A DNA stretch of 64,000 nucleotides from Halalkalicoccus jeotgali B3. Lineage in GTDB: Archaea; Halobacteriota; Halobacteria; Halobacteriales; Halalkalicoccaceae. Position numbers and translations under genes: made by a program. The DNA lies in NCBI RefSeq assembly GCF_000196895.1, contig NC_014298.1, forward strand, positions 1-64,000, written 5' to 3'. Below the pieces are notes generated by a model. The model saw only the letters and a list, made by a program, of their open reading frames with translations, was not told the DNA's origin and ran no database searches. Of the stretch, positions 1-10,289 are shown one piece after another; the first letter of the stretch is position 1; each line of letters starts with the position of its first letter.

Positions 1-189
1 TCTGATGTCGGCTAGGTAGCCGCTGAATGCACGAGTCGAACGTTCGTTGCAGCCGGTTTCTTGACATACCAAATGAGTCGCGACCAGAATCGGATCACGG
101 TTTCAGAACCAGTGTCTCAAAGCGTGAAACAAACCAGCGTCCAAGAGAGCTGTCGCTCATGACCGGGCGCTCACAGAGATGGTCTGGCG

Positions 190-2181
190 TTAATCAGGCG
201 GATCGAGGCCGTAGTATTGTTTCGCCACGGTCAGGAACTGGTTCGCATCCACTCGTGGCTTGTACGTGAGGTCCTCGCCGTCGATGGCGATCTTCACCAG
301 CAGGTCGACCAGTCGCCACACGTTGTAGAGGACGCACGCGAACGCGAAGTTGAAGAACCGATAGTCGCGTTCAGTCGAGGTGGTTCGCACCATGAAGTGT
401 TTCTGCTTCTTAAAGCCGTTCTCGATACCCCAACGGCGGCGATACCACCGGATCAGCCGCTCGATCATGTGGATGAATTCCTTCCCCTCCATCCGTTGAT
501 CGTCAGTGCCACGCGCTGTCACGTAGGGGTGGTTGGTCTCGAAGACGACGGTTTCGGCGGTGTCTACGTCTCCATCCTTGGCTTTCTGCTTGCGCTCTTC
601 GACTTCCTCTTCTCGCTGGATATCCGCGAGCAGCCGCGAGAACGACATCCCCTCGCTCGGTTCGCCGTCCACATTCTCGAACTCCCACTCGCCGCACATC
701 TCCGTCCACACCTCTGAGAGACTGTCGTCCTCGTCATCGTCCGAATTCGACCGCTGCGGGAGGTAGATCTGTTTGCGTGTCGACGTGCCCTCAAGCGTCT
801 CTTCCTCGGTGACGTGGAAGCGTTTGCCGTTGCGGTACATCCACGCGATGGTTTCGGCCTCATCACTGCGTTCAAAGATGCGTGTCGGATTGAGGAAGTG
901 GACGCCGTACTCCTCACAGGTGTCCTTCACAGGGCCGCTGTCGAACTCGCGGTCCATCATCACGAGGTCGATATCCACCATTTCGGTCGTTTGCGACAGG
1001 AGCTTCTCGACGATCTCGTCTTTCGACTGACCTCGCACGCGCGGAATGGCGTCGAGGACGAGCGGCACATCCATCCCGACGATTTTGAGCACCGCCCACT
1101 GGTAGTAGTCGTTGCCGTCCTTGTAGCCGAGGATATCGTCATCGTGGTCCTCCAGATCACCGGTGAACGGGAAGCCCTTGGTCACGTCGATGGCCGCAAA
1201 GACCGGTCCATCGAGCTCGCCGTTCTGGCGAGCGCGGGCGATCAGCATCCGCGTCGTATTGCGAAGCATCGAGCGGATCTCCGCGACCGAGAGCTTTCCG
1301 ATCTGGTAACGGTGGGTCGATCCCGTAGGAATCCGTTCGCGTGTGGTATCGAGTGAGAACGACGCGGGGCCGCTGCGGGCGTACATGTCCTCGCGCATCC
1401 CCATGTAGGCATGTTGCTCCCAGAAGGCGTTCTCATGAATCTGCCAGTTCGGGCCACGAGAGAGCGCGAAGGCGTCGGTCACGAACGGTTTGGCCTGCTG
1501 CCACACCTCGTCGGTTTTTGCGGCGACGAGTTGACGTTCGGGAGGGTCGTCGGCGTCCGACTCATCTGCTTCGTCGATGTCGATCCGGTCAGGAAGCGAC
1601 ACCCCGCAGGCACGCGCGGCCCTCACAATCGAGTCAGCACACTCCCGTACGGCGTCGCGGAGCTTCTCGCTGAAGCGTTCGTTCCACGCGCGCCAGAACG
1701 TCGATTGATTCGGGAGGGTTTCGAAGCCAAGATTCTGGCGCAGCGAAGGATGTGTTCGGAGGTGGTCGTGGAGGGCAGTTTCGTCCCACCCGTTGATCTC
1801 CATGAGGAGGGTCGCTCGAACGTGGATCGCCATCGGATACCGTCCCGAATACGGTGCTAACGAATCTTGTGCGGCGAACGTGAGATGATCGATCGGAAGG
1901 TGGCAGACCAGCGTCTCGATGTCGGTGTAGCTCCCGGCCCGCTCACACTGTGATTGCGCGATGGTCGTGACATCCGCAACGAATCCGTCGAGAGCATCGC
2001 CTGTCCCGTCGGGGTCGTCCTCGAAAAACCGTGACCGGCCATTGTAGCCGGTGGCGTCGGCGACGAGAGCCGCTGCCACCATCTCCGCAGTGTCGTCCAG
2101 CGGGCTTGTGGTGGGTGATTTCGCGTCGATACGTGCATCTGTGTCGGCTGAGTCCGACTCTGGCGTTGACTTCGGACTCAT
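190..2181 (-). CDS. IS4-superfamily DDE transposase
   Basis: This 663-residue protein is a cut-and-paste transposase. The catalytic triad is readable: D332 in 'AIDVTKGF', D410 in 'MMDREFD', and E587 inside a complete Y-x2-R-x3-E-x6-K signature (Y580, R583, E587, K594), which defines the IS4 group. The first 70 residues are acidic and low complexity, and a helical N-terminal region precedes the RNase-H-like core. The ATG is immediately preceded by an AT-rich TATA-like stretch. No convincing terminal inverted repeats were found by eye in the roughly 190 bp on either side, so the element borders are undetermined. The reading frame is intact, so it may be active. It differs from the decayed IS4-type copy at the right end of the window. 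Confidence 0.9.
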   Translation of the reverse strand: MSPKSTPESDSADTDARIDAKSPTTSPLDDTAEMVAAALVADATGYNGRSRFFEDDPDGTGDALDGFVADVTTIAQSQCERAGSYTDIETLVCHLPIDHLTFAAQDSLAPYSGRYPMAIHVRATLLMEINGWDETALHDHLRTHPSLRQNLGFETLPNQSTFWRAWNERFSEKLRDAVRECADSIVRAARACGVSLPDRIDIDEADESDADDPPERQLVAAKTDEVWQQAKPFVTDAFALSRGPNWQIHENAFWEQHAYMGMREDMYARSGPASFSLDTTRERIPTGSTHRYQIGKLSVAEIRSMLRNTTRMLIARARQNGELDGPVFAAIDVTKGFPFTGDLEDHDDDILGYKDGNDYYQWAVLKIVGMDVPLVLDAIPRVRGQSKDEIVEKLLSQTTEMVDIDLVMMDREFDSGPVKDTCEEYGVHFLNPTRIFERSDEAETIAWMYRNGKRFHVTEEETLEGTSTRKQIYLPQRSNSDDDEDDSLSEVWTEMCGEWEFENVDGEPSEGMSFSRLLADIQREEEVEERKQKAKDGDVDTAETVVFETNHPYVTARGTDDQRMEGKEFIHMIERLIRWYRRRWGIENGFKKQKHFMVRTTSTERDYRFFNFAFACVLYNVWRLVDLLVKIAIDGEDLTYKPRVDANQFLTVAKQYYGLDPPD

Positions 2182-2387
2182 ATAGTATATCTAACCGTAC
2201 CCACAAGTCGTCCGACAGACGAACACTGCGCGGAGGTGGCGCTGTTCACACGCGGCTACGGTAGCGTGGCGAGTGTTGTCCCATCGGTTTCTGTCGGGTA
2301 CGACGACCGCCTCGTCACCGGATCATGATCGAGTCGTTCTCGCTCGGGGGCACCGATGGTTCCGAACGCTTGCACTTCCTTGAACAG

Positions 2388-3149
2388 TTACTGCTCTGGG
2401 ACGCTCGTCAGTGCGGGAGAGTATCTGCTCTGGGCATCGAGCGGCGGGAGGTCCTTCTCGCCAGCGCTGACCTTCGCACGTTCGAGCCGCCACTGGTCGT
2501 TGTCGAACGGGACGTCGTAGTTCGCCTCGGCCCGCGCAAGAATGCTCTGGACCGCTGACTCGGGAATCTCGAAAAAGCCAGCGGTGGCGTGCTTCTCACG
2601 GCCCTTGCGGACCTCGCGGATGAACGTCTGGGTGCGGACGTACTCGGCGGGAATCTGCTGGAGGAAACCATCCTCAACGGTATAGCCGAACGGCGGGCGA
2701 CCGACACGCTTGCCGTCGGCGATGGCGGCGTCGATACCCTCCTGGACGCGCGAGCGGATCATCTTGCGCTCGGCGTCGGCGAACACCATCATCATGTTGA
2801 GCATCATCTCGGCCATCCAATCGTCCTCGCCGACCGTCCCGATAGGTTGGTTCACGAGGTCGATGCCAACGCCTTTCTCGCGGAGGTCCTCGACGAAGCC
2901 AGCGAGGTCGGCGAACGACCGCCCGAGCCGATCGAGTTCGTGCGCGACCACCACGTCGTACTCCGCGACGTGCTCGCGGAGACGCTGGTACTCCCGCCGG
3001 GAGGTCGATGCCCCGCTTTCGCCAAGGTCACAGAACCACTCGATCTCGTTCGATGTCTCCGTCTCACTGTACTTCTGGCGGATCGCGCGCATCTGGCGAT
3101 CCTCGTTCTGGTCGTCGGTCGAGACGCGGACGTAGGCGGCGATCTGCAT
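2388..3149 (-). CDS. Serine recombinase (resolvase/invertase family)
   Basis: Small serine site-specific recombinase of about 253 residues. The N-terminal catalytic domain starts 'MQIAAYVRVSTDDQ', placing the nucleophilic serine at residue 10, and continues through 'ELDRLGRS' with the conserved arginines of this family. A downstream helix 'RVQEGIDAAIADGKRVGRPPFGY' links to a C-terminal DNA-binding part that is less typical than a Hin-type HTH. A GTG 15 bases further upstream (3164) is in frame, but the ATG at 3149 fits the family start better. It probably resolves cointegrates or inverts DNA on a plasmid or the neighbouring IS. Its target site is not evident. Confidence 0.85.
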   Translation of the reverse strand: MQIAAYVRVSTDDQNEDRQMRAIRQKYSETETSNEIEWFCDLGESGASTSRREYQRLREHVAEYDVVVAHELDRLGRSFADLAGFVEDLREKGVGIDLVNQPIGTVGEDDWMAEMMLNMMMVFADAERKMIRSRVQEGIDAAIADGKRVGRPPFGYTVEDGFLQQIPAEYVRTQTFIREVRKGREKHATAGFFEIPESAVQSILARAEANYDVPFDNDQWRLERAKVSAGEKDLPPLDAQSRYSPALTSVPEQ

Positions 3150-3327
3150 GGTGGATTCGGACACCCTATTCGTACCGGGATTCAGTACATAAAGAACAGG
3201 GGTTTTCGTATCGATGCGAAAAACAGCTGTTTTTCGCGTCCGTTTTGCCGCGGTGTTTTCATACGATATGCAGTCGTCAACAACGATAGACTCAGATCAT
3301 ACGTCTGTTTCGTCTAACCCCTAGAGA

Positions 3328-3924
3328 TCATTCGCTCGCCGCGGCTTCTTTGAGCTCATCGTATTGTGTCTTGATCTTCGAGGCACACGACGTACAGCAG
3401 ACTTCGTGAGTCTGCTCACCCAACTCGACTGTCTCGCCGTCATCAACTGATTTTCCACAGACGGTACATTCCATCGAGACCGACTCTGCACCCAGCTGTG
3501 GTTTCCAAGTTGATTCACTCACCAGTCGCACCGTGTAACTCCGAATCTGTGCACCATCGAGAGTTTCCGAGAGGAGAGCCCGGATGTCTTGTTCGCTCCC
3601 GTGTGCGACAAATAATACCGTCGCGTCGAGCGTTCGAATAATGTGTTCGACAGCTGGCGTGTCAGCGAGCGTGTTCGCTACGGTTTCATCACTATTGGGT
3701 TCAACATCAAGTTCGACGAGTACCGACGGTCCTTCGACCAATATCGACCGATCAATATCAAGGGTGAATCGTTCGATGACGCCTATCTCCTGAAGACGTT
3801 CAACGCGATCCGAAACTGTCGGTGGCGAACGGTCGACCTGCTTTGCGATCTCTCGATAGGAGTGACGAGCGTTCTCCATCAGCAGCTCGATGATCTCGTA
3901 ATCAACGTCGTCGATCCCAGTCAT
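3328..3924 (-). CDS. Lrp/AsnC-family regulator with C-terminal TRASH metal-binding domain
   Basis: Predicted metal-responsive transcription regulator of 198 residues. Residues 1-60 form an AsnC-type winged HTH ('YREIAKQVDRSPPTVSDRV'). The middle is an RAM-like domain. The last 45 residues are a TRASH/YHS-type zinc-finger-like module with Cys pairs ('CTVCGK', 'CCTSC'). Haloarchaeal proteins with this architecture, such as VNG1179C of Halobacterium, control copper export. The open frame runs another 210 codons upstream, but that part is antisense to the copper-storage gene, and ATG 3924 begins a normal AsnC N-terminus. The divergent neighbour at 4180 is a likely target. A second regulator of exactly the same length and layout lies at 12943. 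Confidence 0.88.
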   Translation of the reverse strand: MTGIDDVDYEIIELLMENARHSYREIAKQVDRSPPTVSDRVERLQEIGVIERFTLDIDRSILVEGPSVLVELDVEPNSDETVANTLADTPAVEHIIRTLDATVLFVAHGSEQDIRALLSETLDGAQIRSYTVRLVSESTWKPQLGAESVSMECTVCGKSVDDGETVELGEQTHEVCCTSCASKIKTQYDELKEAAASE

Positions 3925-4179
3925 GGCTATGTGTATGCTATGGCGAGTCAAACACATTCTCCTGTCGTTTGCAAGGGGAGCGAATACCGCGTAGAAATGG
4001 TCTGTACTGCTGCTCATCGCTAACTTCGAAACAGAAGATCTGTACCATCCCCTCGTGGTGGTTTTCGTTTTTGGGACTGTTCCACAATCTACCTCAAGCC
4101 ACCCGAAATAGATCTGTGAAACAATCGAATATCGTTGCCCAGAAAGCACAAAAACGATCCGCCCGATATCTGAGGTGCA

Positions 4180-4518
4180 ATGGCAGTCCAACAGATCGGT
4201 CTGAGCGATGAGATGGAAGAGTGCGTGGATACCTGCATCGAGGCCGCCGAGGTCTGTGAGTGGTGTGCCGACGAGTGCGCGGGCCACGGTGAGGGGATGG
4301 CCGAATGCCTCCGGCTCTGCCGGGACGTCGCCGACCTCGCGTCGCTGTGTGCGCGACTGTGTGTTCGAGACTCCGAATTCAACTCTCAGGTCGCCGAGGC
4401 CTGTGCTGAGGCGTGTGAGGCGTGTGCTGAGGAGTGCGAACAGCACGACCACGACCACTGCCAGGCTTGCGCCGAAATCCTGCCCCGCTGTGCAGAAAGC
4501 TGCCGGAACATGGCCTGA
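4180..4518 (+). CDS. Four-helix-bundle copper-storage protein (Csp/DUF326 type)
   Basis: A 112-residue protein with 17 cysteines, at positions 15, 19, 26, 29, 33, 43, 47, 57, 61, 75, 79, 82, 86, 94, 97, 104 and 108. Most follow a C-x3-C or C-x2-C helical spacing. There is also a short His-rich loop 'HDHDH' (89-93). This pattern belongs to the Csp copper-storage proteins, whose helices line a bundle core that binds many Cu(I) ions through thiolates. No signal peptide is visible, so it is probably cytosolic, like bacterial Csp3. It is transcribed divergently from the Lrp-TRASH regulator at 3328-3924 with a 255 bp shared upstream region, which suggests copper induction. Confidence 0.85.
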   Translation: MAVQQIGLSDEMEECVDTCIEAAEVCEWCADECAGHGEGMAECLRLCRDVADLASLCARLCVRDSEFNSQVAEACAEACEACAEECEQHDHDHCQACAEILPRCAESCRNMA

Positions 4519-4748
4519 ATACGGTCTCCACAGCTGCAGGAGACTCCTCAGCACGGGACAGTACAGAATCGATCGTTATTTTTGATCCAAAGCAACTTCC
4601 GAGAGGAAGTTCGGGTGTGTCGAACTATACCCGGACAGTACAGTTGAGGGGGTTCCCACCGGAAACCCCTCGTAGACGACGGTTTGAACGGGGACGATTG
4701 CACCATGATACGCAATAACCAAGAGAACGCCCGACTCCGGACGTACTG

Positions 4749-6123
4749 ATGGCTAGTGAGGACATGATGACTTCTTTGACCCACGAGACGCCACCTACTC
4801 CAGCGGAGCGTTGTAGCTACTCTTTCGACAGCGAATCCGACACTGCCGGCGCGTACAGTTGCTGGCGGCCGTCATGGGGAGACACCGATCACTGTGTCTG
4901 ACACGTTGAGCGAGCGAACAAGCCAGTAGATGCGCTCGCCGCGGCCCGTACCGATAACCGAGAGCGGTTGGACGGGGCGTATCTCCCGAACGTGTCGATA
5001 GGTTCTTCCCTCTCGTTTGCGGACTGTACGCTCCGGAATGCCTGTCTGACAAACGCAACCCTACGGAACGCCGACTGTAGTCGCGCCGATCTCTCCCGAG
5101 CGAACTGTACTGGGTGTGACTTTTCGGATAGCGTTCTCGACGCCACCTGCCTGGATCGTGCTACGCTCGATGGGGCGGATCTCTCACACGTCAGCGGGGC
5201 GGAGGTGACCCTCGTTGGCGCTACGCTCGTCGGTGCCGATCTCTCGCATGCACGATTCGAAGACGCCGATCTCTCGGATGCGGACTAACCGACGCCACCT
5301 CAGCAACACGACTCTCAGGCGCGCGATGCTTCGTGAGACGACCTTGACGGATGCAACGCTCAAAGAGACGCTTCTGGTTGACGCCGATCTTACCGAGGCG
5401 GACCTAGAGTACGCAGCGATGATCCGAACCGATCTCCGCGGGGCGGATCTCACCGGGGCTCACTTCTACGGGAGTGTCCACGACAACTGCCGGATCGACC
5501 ACTGAACGTCCCTCGATGGGGTTTGTAGCTACGAGCAGATGATCCCTGAGGACGAGTCACTCGGCGCTGTCGTCGCCGATGGGAATGTTGATCTACTGGA
5601 TAAGGCGATCTGGACGTACGGCGCACTGCAAACCATTTCCCGAGAGAACAAGCTGAACCAGCAGGCGAGCGAGTATTACGTTCGGCAACACGACACCCAG
5701 CGGCGGCAAGTCTGGGCGAGGGGACAGTACCTTCGCTGGGCGAAAGCCGAAGGCGCACGCTGGGTGATGCAGTACGGTGAGGGGATTTGGAACGTGGTCT
5801 ACACTGCACTCGTGGTGATCGTTCTGAGTGCAGTGCTCTATCCCCTCTCCGCGGTCGGCGGGTTGCGCCGGTCGAGTTCGGGGGCAGCTCTCACCTATGC
5901 GACGGGCGGCCCGCTCGATCCCTCCACGGTCACTGGTATCAGGAATTTGGTGGCCATTCTCGCGGAGAGCCTCTACTTCAGCGTCGTTACGTTCACGACG
6001 CTCGGCTATGGCGACTGGGTTCCACTCGGGTATGCGAAAGGGCTCGCGATGGCCGAATCGCTCATCGGGACGTTCATCGCATCGCTTCTGATTTACGTAC
6101 TCGCGCGACGGGTCATGTGGTGA
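4749..6123 (+). pseudogene. Pentapeptide-repeat protein fused to a two-TM ion channel, inactivated
   Basis: The gene is broken at several places but can be traced. ATG 4749 begins a Cys/Trp-rich N-terminus. TGA at 4899-4901 interrupts '...DHCV-stop-HVE', where a Trp codon (C-x-W-H) would fit. The pentapeptide repeats (A[D/N]LSx-type) run from about 4968 to 5285, where frame 3 stops at 5286. Restoring one C after 5285 and one C near 5299 rejoins the frame as perfect pentapeptides (GAD LTDAT LSNTT LRRAM), so two 1-bp deletions 14 bp apart explain the shift. Another in-frame TGA lies at 5503-5505. The C-terminal part (5539-6123) has two membrane helices around the filter 'TTLGYGD' of a K+-type channel. 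The last segment could be translated alone from ATG 5539, but a functional product is unlikely. Confidence 0.8.
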
Positions 6124-6177
6124 CGGTTCCGTTCAAATTAAGCGATGGTTGATACCATCGCCGTGACCAGAGACCGC

Positions 6178-6822
6178 TTACGTGCCACGTGGCGTCGAAG
6201 AGGTGATCTCGGCAAATCTGCTAAAATCGATCGTCGTCGGTTCTGTTCGAACGATTTCACCCTCGTGCTGACAGGGAGTCACCCCTGCAGGGGTAAACTC
6301 GCCGTCCTCACCCGTATCTGGATACGCGACCACACGAATCGTGTGCTCCCCTGAAAGTTCGGTCCTGAGAGTAATCGGCACCCCAGCCGAGGCCGTACCA
6401 GTACTCGGTGGCTGTCCGACCCGAGTCGTACCGAGGACGGTATCGTTTTCCAGCACCACCAACCGAACCCGTGTGCTCGCTTCACGGCTGAAATCGACCC
6501 AAACGGTATCCTGACGCCAAATTCCATCGGCAATCTCGCCAAGCGCATAGAACGAGATCTTGCTTACGCCCCTGCAAGCGGTTCCGGACTCTCGTCGAGA
6601 GACAGCCGTGGTGCTCGGTTCGTCGGTACCTCCTCCAGCTCGTTTCGAGATCGTCTTTGATCTCGGAGTGGACGTGGGACATTGCTGGGGTGATTGATCA
6701 CTAGACTTGCCCGTTGGTGGAACGGCCGTCGGACTCTCGTTCGCTCCACCCGAATCACCGGCACAACCTGCAAGAGAGGCCAGAGCCGCTGTAGACACAG
6801 CGAGAAGCGTGCGTCGTCTCAT
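6178..6822 (-). CDS. Tat-type lipoprotein of unknown function
   Basis: Secreted lipoprotein of 214 residues. The N-terminus 'MRRRTLLAVSTAALASLAGC' combines an arginine-rich start, a hydrophobic stretch and a lipobox ending in Cys20, as usual for haloarchaeal lipoproteins. A Ser/Thr/Pro/Gly-rich linker of about 70 residues follows. The folded part (about 90-214) looks beta-rich, with 'VWVDFSREASTRVRLVVLEND' and 'LSGEHTIRVVAYPD', reminiscent of an Ig-like or type-II secretory domain. Upstream in-frame codons to 6903 lack a signal and were excluded. It is the last gene of the minus-strand metal-island run. I do not recognise a specific family. Confidence 0.6.
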   Translation of the reverse strand: MRRRTLLAVSTAALASLAGCAGDSGGANESPTAVPPTGKSSDQSPQQCPTSTPRSKTISKRAGGGTDEPSTTAVSRRESGTACRGVSKISFYALGEIADGIWRQDTVWVDFSREASTRVRLVVLENDTVLGTTRVGQPPSTGTASAGVPITLRTELSGEHTIRVVAYPDTGEDGEFTPAGVTPCQHEGEIVRTEPTTIDFSRFAEITSSTPRGT

Positions 6823-6937
6823 ATATATGGCTGAAACTGGGTGGAATATGTGCTTTTTGAGAGGGTGACCTGAGTGTTGCCGAATCGATGGCCGGTTCCA
6901 CACGTGAGTCGTCCGTAGCTAATGGGATGATGGACGA

Positions 6938-7477
6938 TCACGCCAGCGCATAGAGGACGAGGTTTCGAACTCCGGGGAGGAAACCGGCGAGCCCCGCTGC
7001 GAGAAAGAGAAGCCGCGTCCCGAGCGGCGTCGTTTCGCTGTCGGTGGCGACTACCCAGACCAGACCCGTTGCGAGACTCAGCTTGAGGACGACGAAGAGC
7101 CATCCGACGCCGATTATCGATGCGGTGGGGAGCGTCGCAGCGAGATTTAAGACGGCGCGTGAAAGCGGCACCTGCTCGGACACGGCGAGAATGTCGACGC
7201 CGACTGCCGTCGAAACCGCGTCAATCGCCTGTCCGAAGACGACGAACACACCCATCCAGCCAGCCTGTTTGGATACCGGTGGCGAGGCGCGATGGACAGC
7301 AACCCAGACCATGGCTGTGAGTGCAACCGCTCCGAGAACACTAACAGTAGGCCATAGGACGTGCACGTGGCCAACATCACTCAAAAGCGAGGATAGACAT
7401 AGAAGTCCTCCCACAGAGAGTGCCGCACCGGTGGCGAACCCCGTCGCTGCCCGCGTGCGAACACCACTCTGGCTCAT
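6938..7477 (-). CDS. DUF63-like membrane protein
   Basis: Polytopic membrane protein of 179 residues with about five predicted helices: residues 15-35, 43-62, 73-92, 118-140 and 153-172. The C-terminal half ('GWLFVVLKLSLATGLVWVVA', then 'LLFLAAGLAGFLPGVRNLV') resembles the end of archaeal DUF63 proteins, which are normally around 250-280 residues. This copy would therefore be a short relative. Its function is unknown. It lies between the methyltransferase and the lipoprotein on the same strand with small gaps, so it may be co-transcribed with the copper genes, but it carries no visible metal ligand motif. Confidence 0.55.
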   Translation of the reverse strand: MSQSGVRTRAATGFATGAALSVGGLLCLSSLLSDVGHVHVLWPTVSVLGAVALTAMVWVAVHRASPPVSKQAGWMGVFVVFGQAIDAVSTAVGVDILAVSEQVPLSRAVLNLAATLPTASIIGVGWLFVVLKLSLATGLVWVVATDSETTPLGTRLLFLAAGLAGFLPGVRNLVLYALA

Positions 7478-7528
7478 AGGAGAATCGCCATCAGGCCGTT
7501 GGTTACCGATGTTGATTGATTCATCTCA

Positions 7529-8188
7529 CTATATCTCGTCGTTCTGCTTCGGTTTTCGTGCGGTAGCGATGAAAATCGTTCCACCGTTGAATGTGGCTAC
7601 CGTCGTTGATCCGAATCGGCTGGCGAGCGCTGTTGGGATGTTTTCCTCGGGAAACCAGTTCGTCGTGTACTTCGAGAGAGGGACGATCACGGGGTTGAGA
7701 ATCGTCCACGGGAACTCTTGAAATGGCTGCGCGTCGAGGACGACAATCCGACCGCCGGGACGCAGCGCTCGGTACGCCGTGTCGACCGCGTCTGCTGGAT
7801 TCGGCATGGCACTCAGCGTCATTGCAGCATAGACCGCATCGAACGCCCCGTCATCGGCTCCGAGACGCCCTGAATCACCATGTACTAGATGAACGTTCCT
7901 CCAGCCTGCCTGCCGAACCCGTTCGGCGGCGCGCTCCACCATTCCGTGGCTGTAGTCCACGCCGACTACAGCTCCCTGGCTCCCCACACGAGTGCGAAGC
8001 GCTTCGAAGGAGTTGCCCAGACCACAGCCGAGTTCCAGTACGCGCTCGCCGGAGTCGAGCGCAAGCGACTTCACCGCCCGCTCGCGGAGTTCGGTCTCAC
8101 GACCGAGGAAGGCGACATCGTACAGTCGGTTGAACAGGCGTTCGTGACGACTCCACCAGTCGTAGATCGACCGACCGCGCTCGCTCAC
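7529..8188 (-). CDS. Class I SAM-dependent methyltransferase
   Basis: A 219-residue methyltransferase. Motif I '[12 protein letters not shown]' binds S-adenosylmethionine, the acidic end of strand 2 is 'VGVDYSHGM', and '[16 protein letters not shown]' with '[12 protein letters not shown]' gives the later motifs of the UbiE/Methyltransf_11 type. Its ATG overlaps the stop codon of the CopB ATPase by four bases (ATGA), so the two are translationally coupled. That links the enzyme to metal handling. The substrate is not evident, and no Cys triad of the ArsM type is present. Confidence 0.8.
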   Translation of the reverse strand: MSERGRSIYDWWSRHERLFNRLYDVAFLGRETELRERAVKSLALDSGERVLELGCGLGNSFEALRTRVGSQGAVVGVDYSHGMVERAAERVRQAGWRNVHLVHGDSGRLGADDGAFDAVYAAMTLSAMPNPADAVDTAYRALRPGGRIVVLDAQPFQEFPWTILNPVIVPLSKYTTNWFPEENIPTALASRFGSTTVATFNGGTIFIATARKPKQNDEI

Positions 8189-10263
8189 GAGAGGTCTACT
8201 CCGCGGAGTCGGCGGGCGTTGATGGCGACGATAATCGTCGACAGCGACATGAATACTGCGCCCACTGCGGGCGAAAGCAGGATACCGATCGGTGCGAGTA
8301 CCCCCGCGGCGAGCGGGAGCGCGAAGACGTTGTAGCCGGTCGCCCAGACGAGATTCTCCTGCATCTTCCGGTAGCTCGCCTTCGAGAGGCGCACGAGCCG
8401 CATCACGTCGAGCGGGTTGTTCTCGACGAGGATGATGTCGCCAGATTCAATGGCCACGTCAGTACCGGAGCCGATGGCGATACCGACATCGGCCCGCGTC
8501 AACGCGGGTGCATCGTTGACTCCATCGCCGACCATTGCAACGAGCTTTCCCTCCTCTTGCAGCTGCGTGACCATTTGATCCTTCTCCTCGGGAAGCACCT
8601 CAGCGAAGTACTGGTCGATGTCTAACTCTTCGGAAACCGCGGCCGCGACGTCCTCGGAATCGCCGGTGATCATCGCCACCTCGATGTCCATATCATGGAG
8701 CGCTCGGATCGTTTGGTGGCTCTCCTCGCGGATGACGTCCGCGAGTGCGAACGCGGCGACCACATCGGTTTCCTCGCGGACGAGATAGATGACCGTCTGT
8801 GCGTTCGCGCCGGCTTCTTCGGCGAACGACGTGATGGATTCGGACCGCTCGATGTCGAATTTTCTGAGGAGGTTCGGTCCGCCGAGATGCACAGTCGTCC
8901 CATCCACGGTAGCGCGGACGCCGAGACCACGGAGGTTCTCGAACTCCGAGACCTGCGGACGGTCGACGTCGCGCTCGTCGGCCGCGTTCCGGATGGCACG
9001 GGCGATCATGTGCTCGGAGTCGCCCTCGACGGCCGCAGCCACGCCAAACGCCCGTGCTTCGTCCCAGTCTTCAGCCGTCTCGACGCCGACGACGCCCTGC
9101 TCACCCTTGGTGAGCGTCCCAGTTTTATCGAACATCACTGTATCGAGATTCCGGGACTCTTCCATGGCAATGCGGTCGCGGATGAGCATCCCGTTCTGGG
9201 CCGCGGTCGAGGTGTTGATTGCAACTACGAGTGGGACCGCGAGTCCAAGCGCGTGCGGACACGCGATGACGAGGACGGTGACGACACGTTCGAGGACCAT
9301 GATGTCGAAGCCAGTTGCGATGACCCAGCCGACCAGCGTGAGAGCCGCAACACCCAACGCGACGTAGAACAGCCAGCCCGCCGCCTGGTCGGCGAGCAAC
9401 TGCGTCCGGGATTTCGACTGCTGAGCTTCATCGACGAGACGCATGATACCCGCCAGCGTCGTCTCCTCACCCGTCGTGGTCACCCGCACACGGAGGCTGC
9501 CGTCCTGGTTGACCGTCCCGGCGACGACTTCGCTACCAGGATCTTTGTCGACCGGACGGGACTCGCCGGTTATCATCGACTCGTCGACCGATGACTCGCC
9601 CTCGATGACTTCGCCGTCGGCAGGGACGCTCGCGCCCGGACGGACGAGCACGACGTCGTCCTCGGTCAACTCATCAATCGGAACTTCCTCGGTGTCGCCG
9701 CCCTCGGTGACGCGCTCTGCGGTGTCGGGCATGAGCTTTGCGAGCTCGTCAAGTGCACCCGAGGCCTGCCGGACCGAGCGCATCTCCATCCAGTGGCCCA
9801 GCAGCATGATGTCGATCAGCGTTACGAGCTCCCAGAAAAACGGCGTCGTCCCCGGAAGGACGAGGCTCGCCAGCGAGTAGACGAACGCGACGGTGATCGC
9901 CAGCGAGATGAGCATCATCATGCCCGGCTCGCGGTTTTCGAGCTCCGTCCGCGCCATCGAGAGGAACGGCACGCCCCCATACGCGAAGACGACTACCGAG
10001 AGAATCGGCGTTATCCATTCACTGCCGGGGAAGACAGGTGCGGTGTAGTTGAAGATATCCTGGATGAATTCGCTGAAGACGATGACTGGAATCGAGAGAG
10101 CCAGCGATATCCAGAAGCGTCGGCGGAACATCTCCTCGTGACCTGAGTGGTCCGTCTGAGCGATGTCATCGCCGCTATCGCCGGGCCGGTGGGTCGGCGG
10201 TGTGTCGGTGGTTGCAGGTTCGTTTCCTCGTTCGGTTTCGTCACGTATCGAATGTTCGCTCAT
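8185..10263 (-). CDS. copB: Copper-translocating P1B-type ATPase with CPH motif (CopB type)
   Basis: Heavy-metal efflux ATPase of 692 residues. The sixth-helix transport motif is 'ACPHALG' (CPH), typical of P1B-3 CopB pumps. Other landmarks are 'ITGES' (actuator loop), '[11 protein letters not shown]' (phosphorylated Asp), 'SEHMIARAI' (the HP nucleotide motif altered to H-M) and '[12 protein letters not shown]'. There is no N-terminal HMA domain; a short His/Met stretch 'DHSGHEEM' occupies its place. Codons upstream of ATG 10263 run into the multicopper-oxidase stop region and are not supported. It sits 26 bp after the oxidase and overlaps the methyltransferase by 4 bp, so all are probably one operon. 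Confidence 0.92.
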   Translation of the reverse strand: MSEHSIRDETERGNEPATTDTPPTHRPGDSGDDIAQTDHSGHEEMFRRRFWISLALSIPVIVFSEFIQDIFNYTAPVFPGSEWITPILSVVVFAYGGVPFLSMARTELENREPGMMMLISLAITVAFVYSLASLVLPGTTPFFWELVTLIDIMLLGHWMEMRSVRQASGALDELAKLMPDTAERVTEGGDTEEVPIDELTEDDVVLVRPGASVPADGEVIEGESSVDESMITGESRPVDKDPGSEVVAGTVNQDGSLRVRVTTTGEETTLAGIMRLVDEAQQSKSRTQLLADQAAGWLFYVALGVAALTLVGWVIATGFDIMVLERVVTVLVIACPHALGLAVPLVVAINTSTAAQNGMLIRDRIAMEESRNLDTVMFDKTGTLTKGEQGVVGVETAEDWDEARAFGVAAAVEGDSEHMIARAIRNAADERDVDRPQVSEFENLRGLGVRATVDGTTVHLGGPNLLRKFDIERSESITSFAEEAGANAQTVIYLVREETDVVAAFALADVIREESHQTIRALHDMDIEVAMITGDSEDVAAAVSEELDIDQYFAEVLPEEKDQMVTQLQEEGKLVAMVGDGVNDAPALTRADVGIAIGSGTDVAIESGDIILVENNPLDVMRLVRLSKASYRKMQENLVWATGYNVFALPLAAGVLAPIGILLSPAVGAVFMSLSTIIVAINARRLRGVDLS

Positions 10264-10289
10264 AGTAGTGTAGTGTCCTGTTTTCGTGT

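Noticed and set aside
1-189. Terminal inverted repeat of the left IS
   Set aside because: No matching inverted sequence was found between this segment and 2182-2387 by eye.
3925-4554. 210-codon N-terminal extension of the Lrp-TRASH regulator
   Set aside because: It is antisense to the copper-storage gene, and the regulator's normal N-terminus begins at ATG 3924.
4899-5505. TGA codons in the pentapeptide gene as selenocysteine or readthrough
   Set aside because: Haloarchaea are not known to use selenocysteine this way, the contexts differ, and the gene also has frameshifting deletions.
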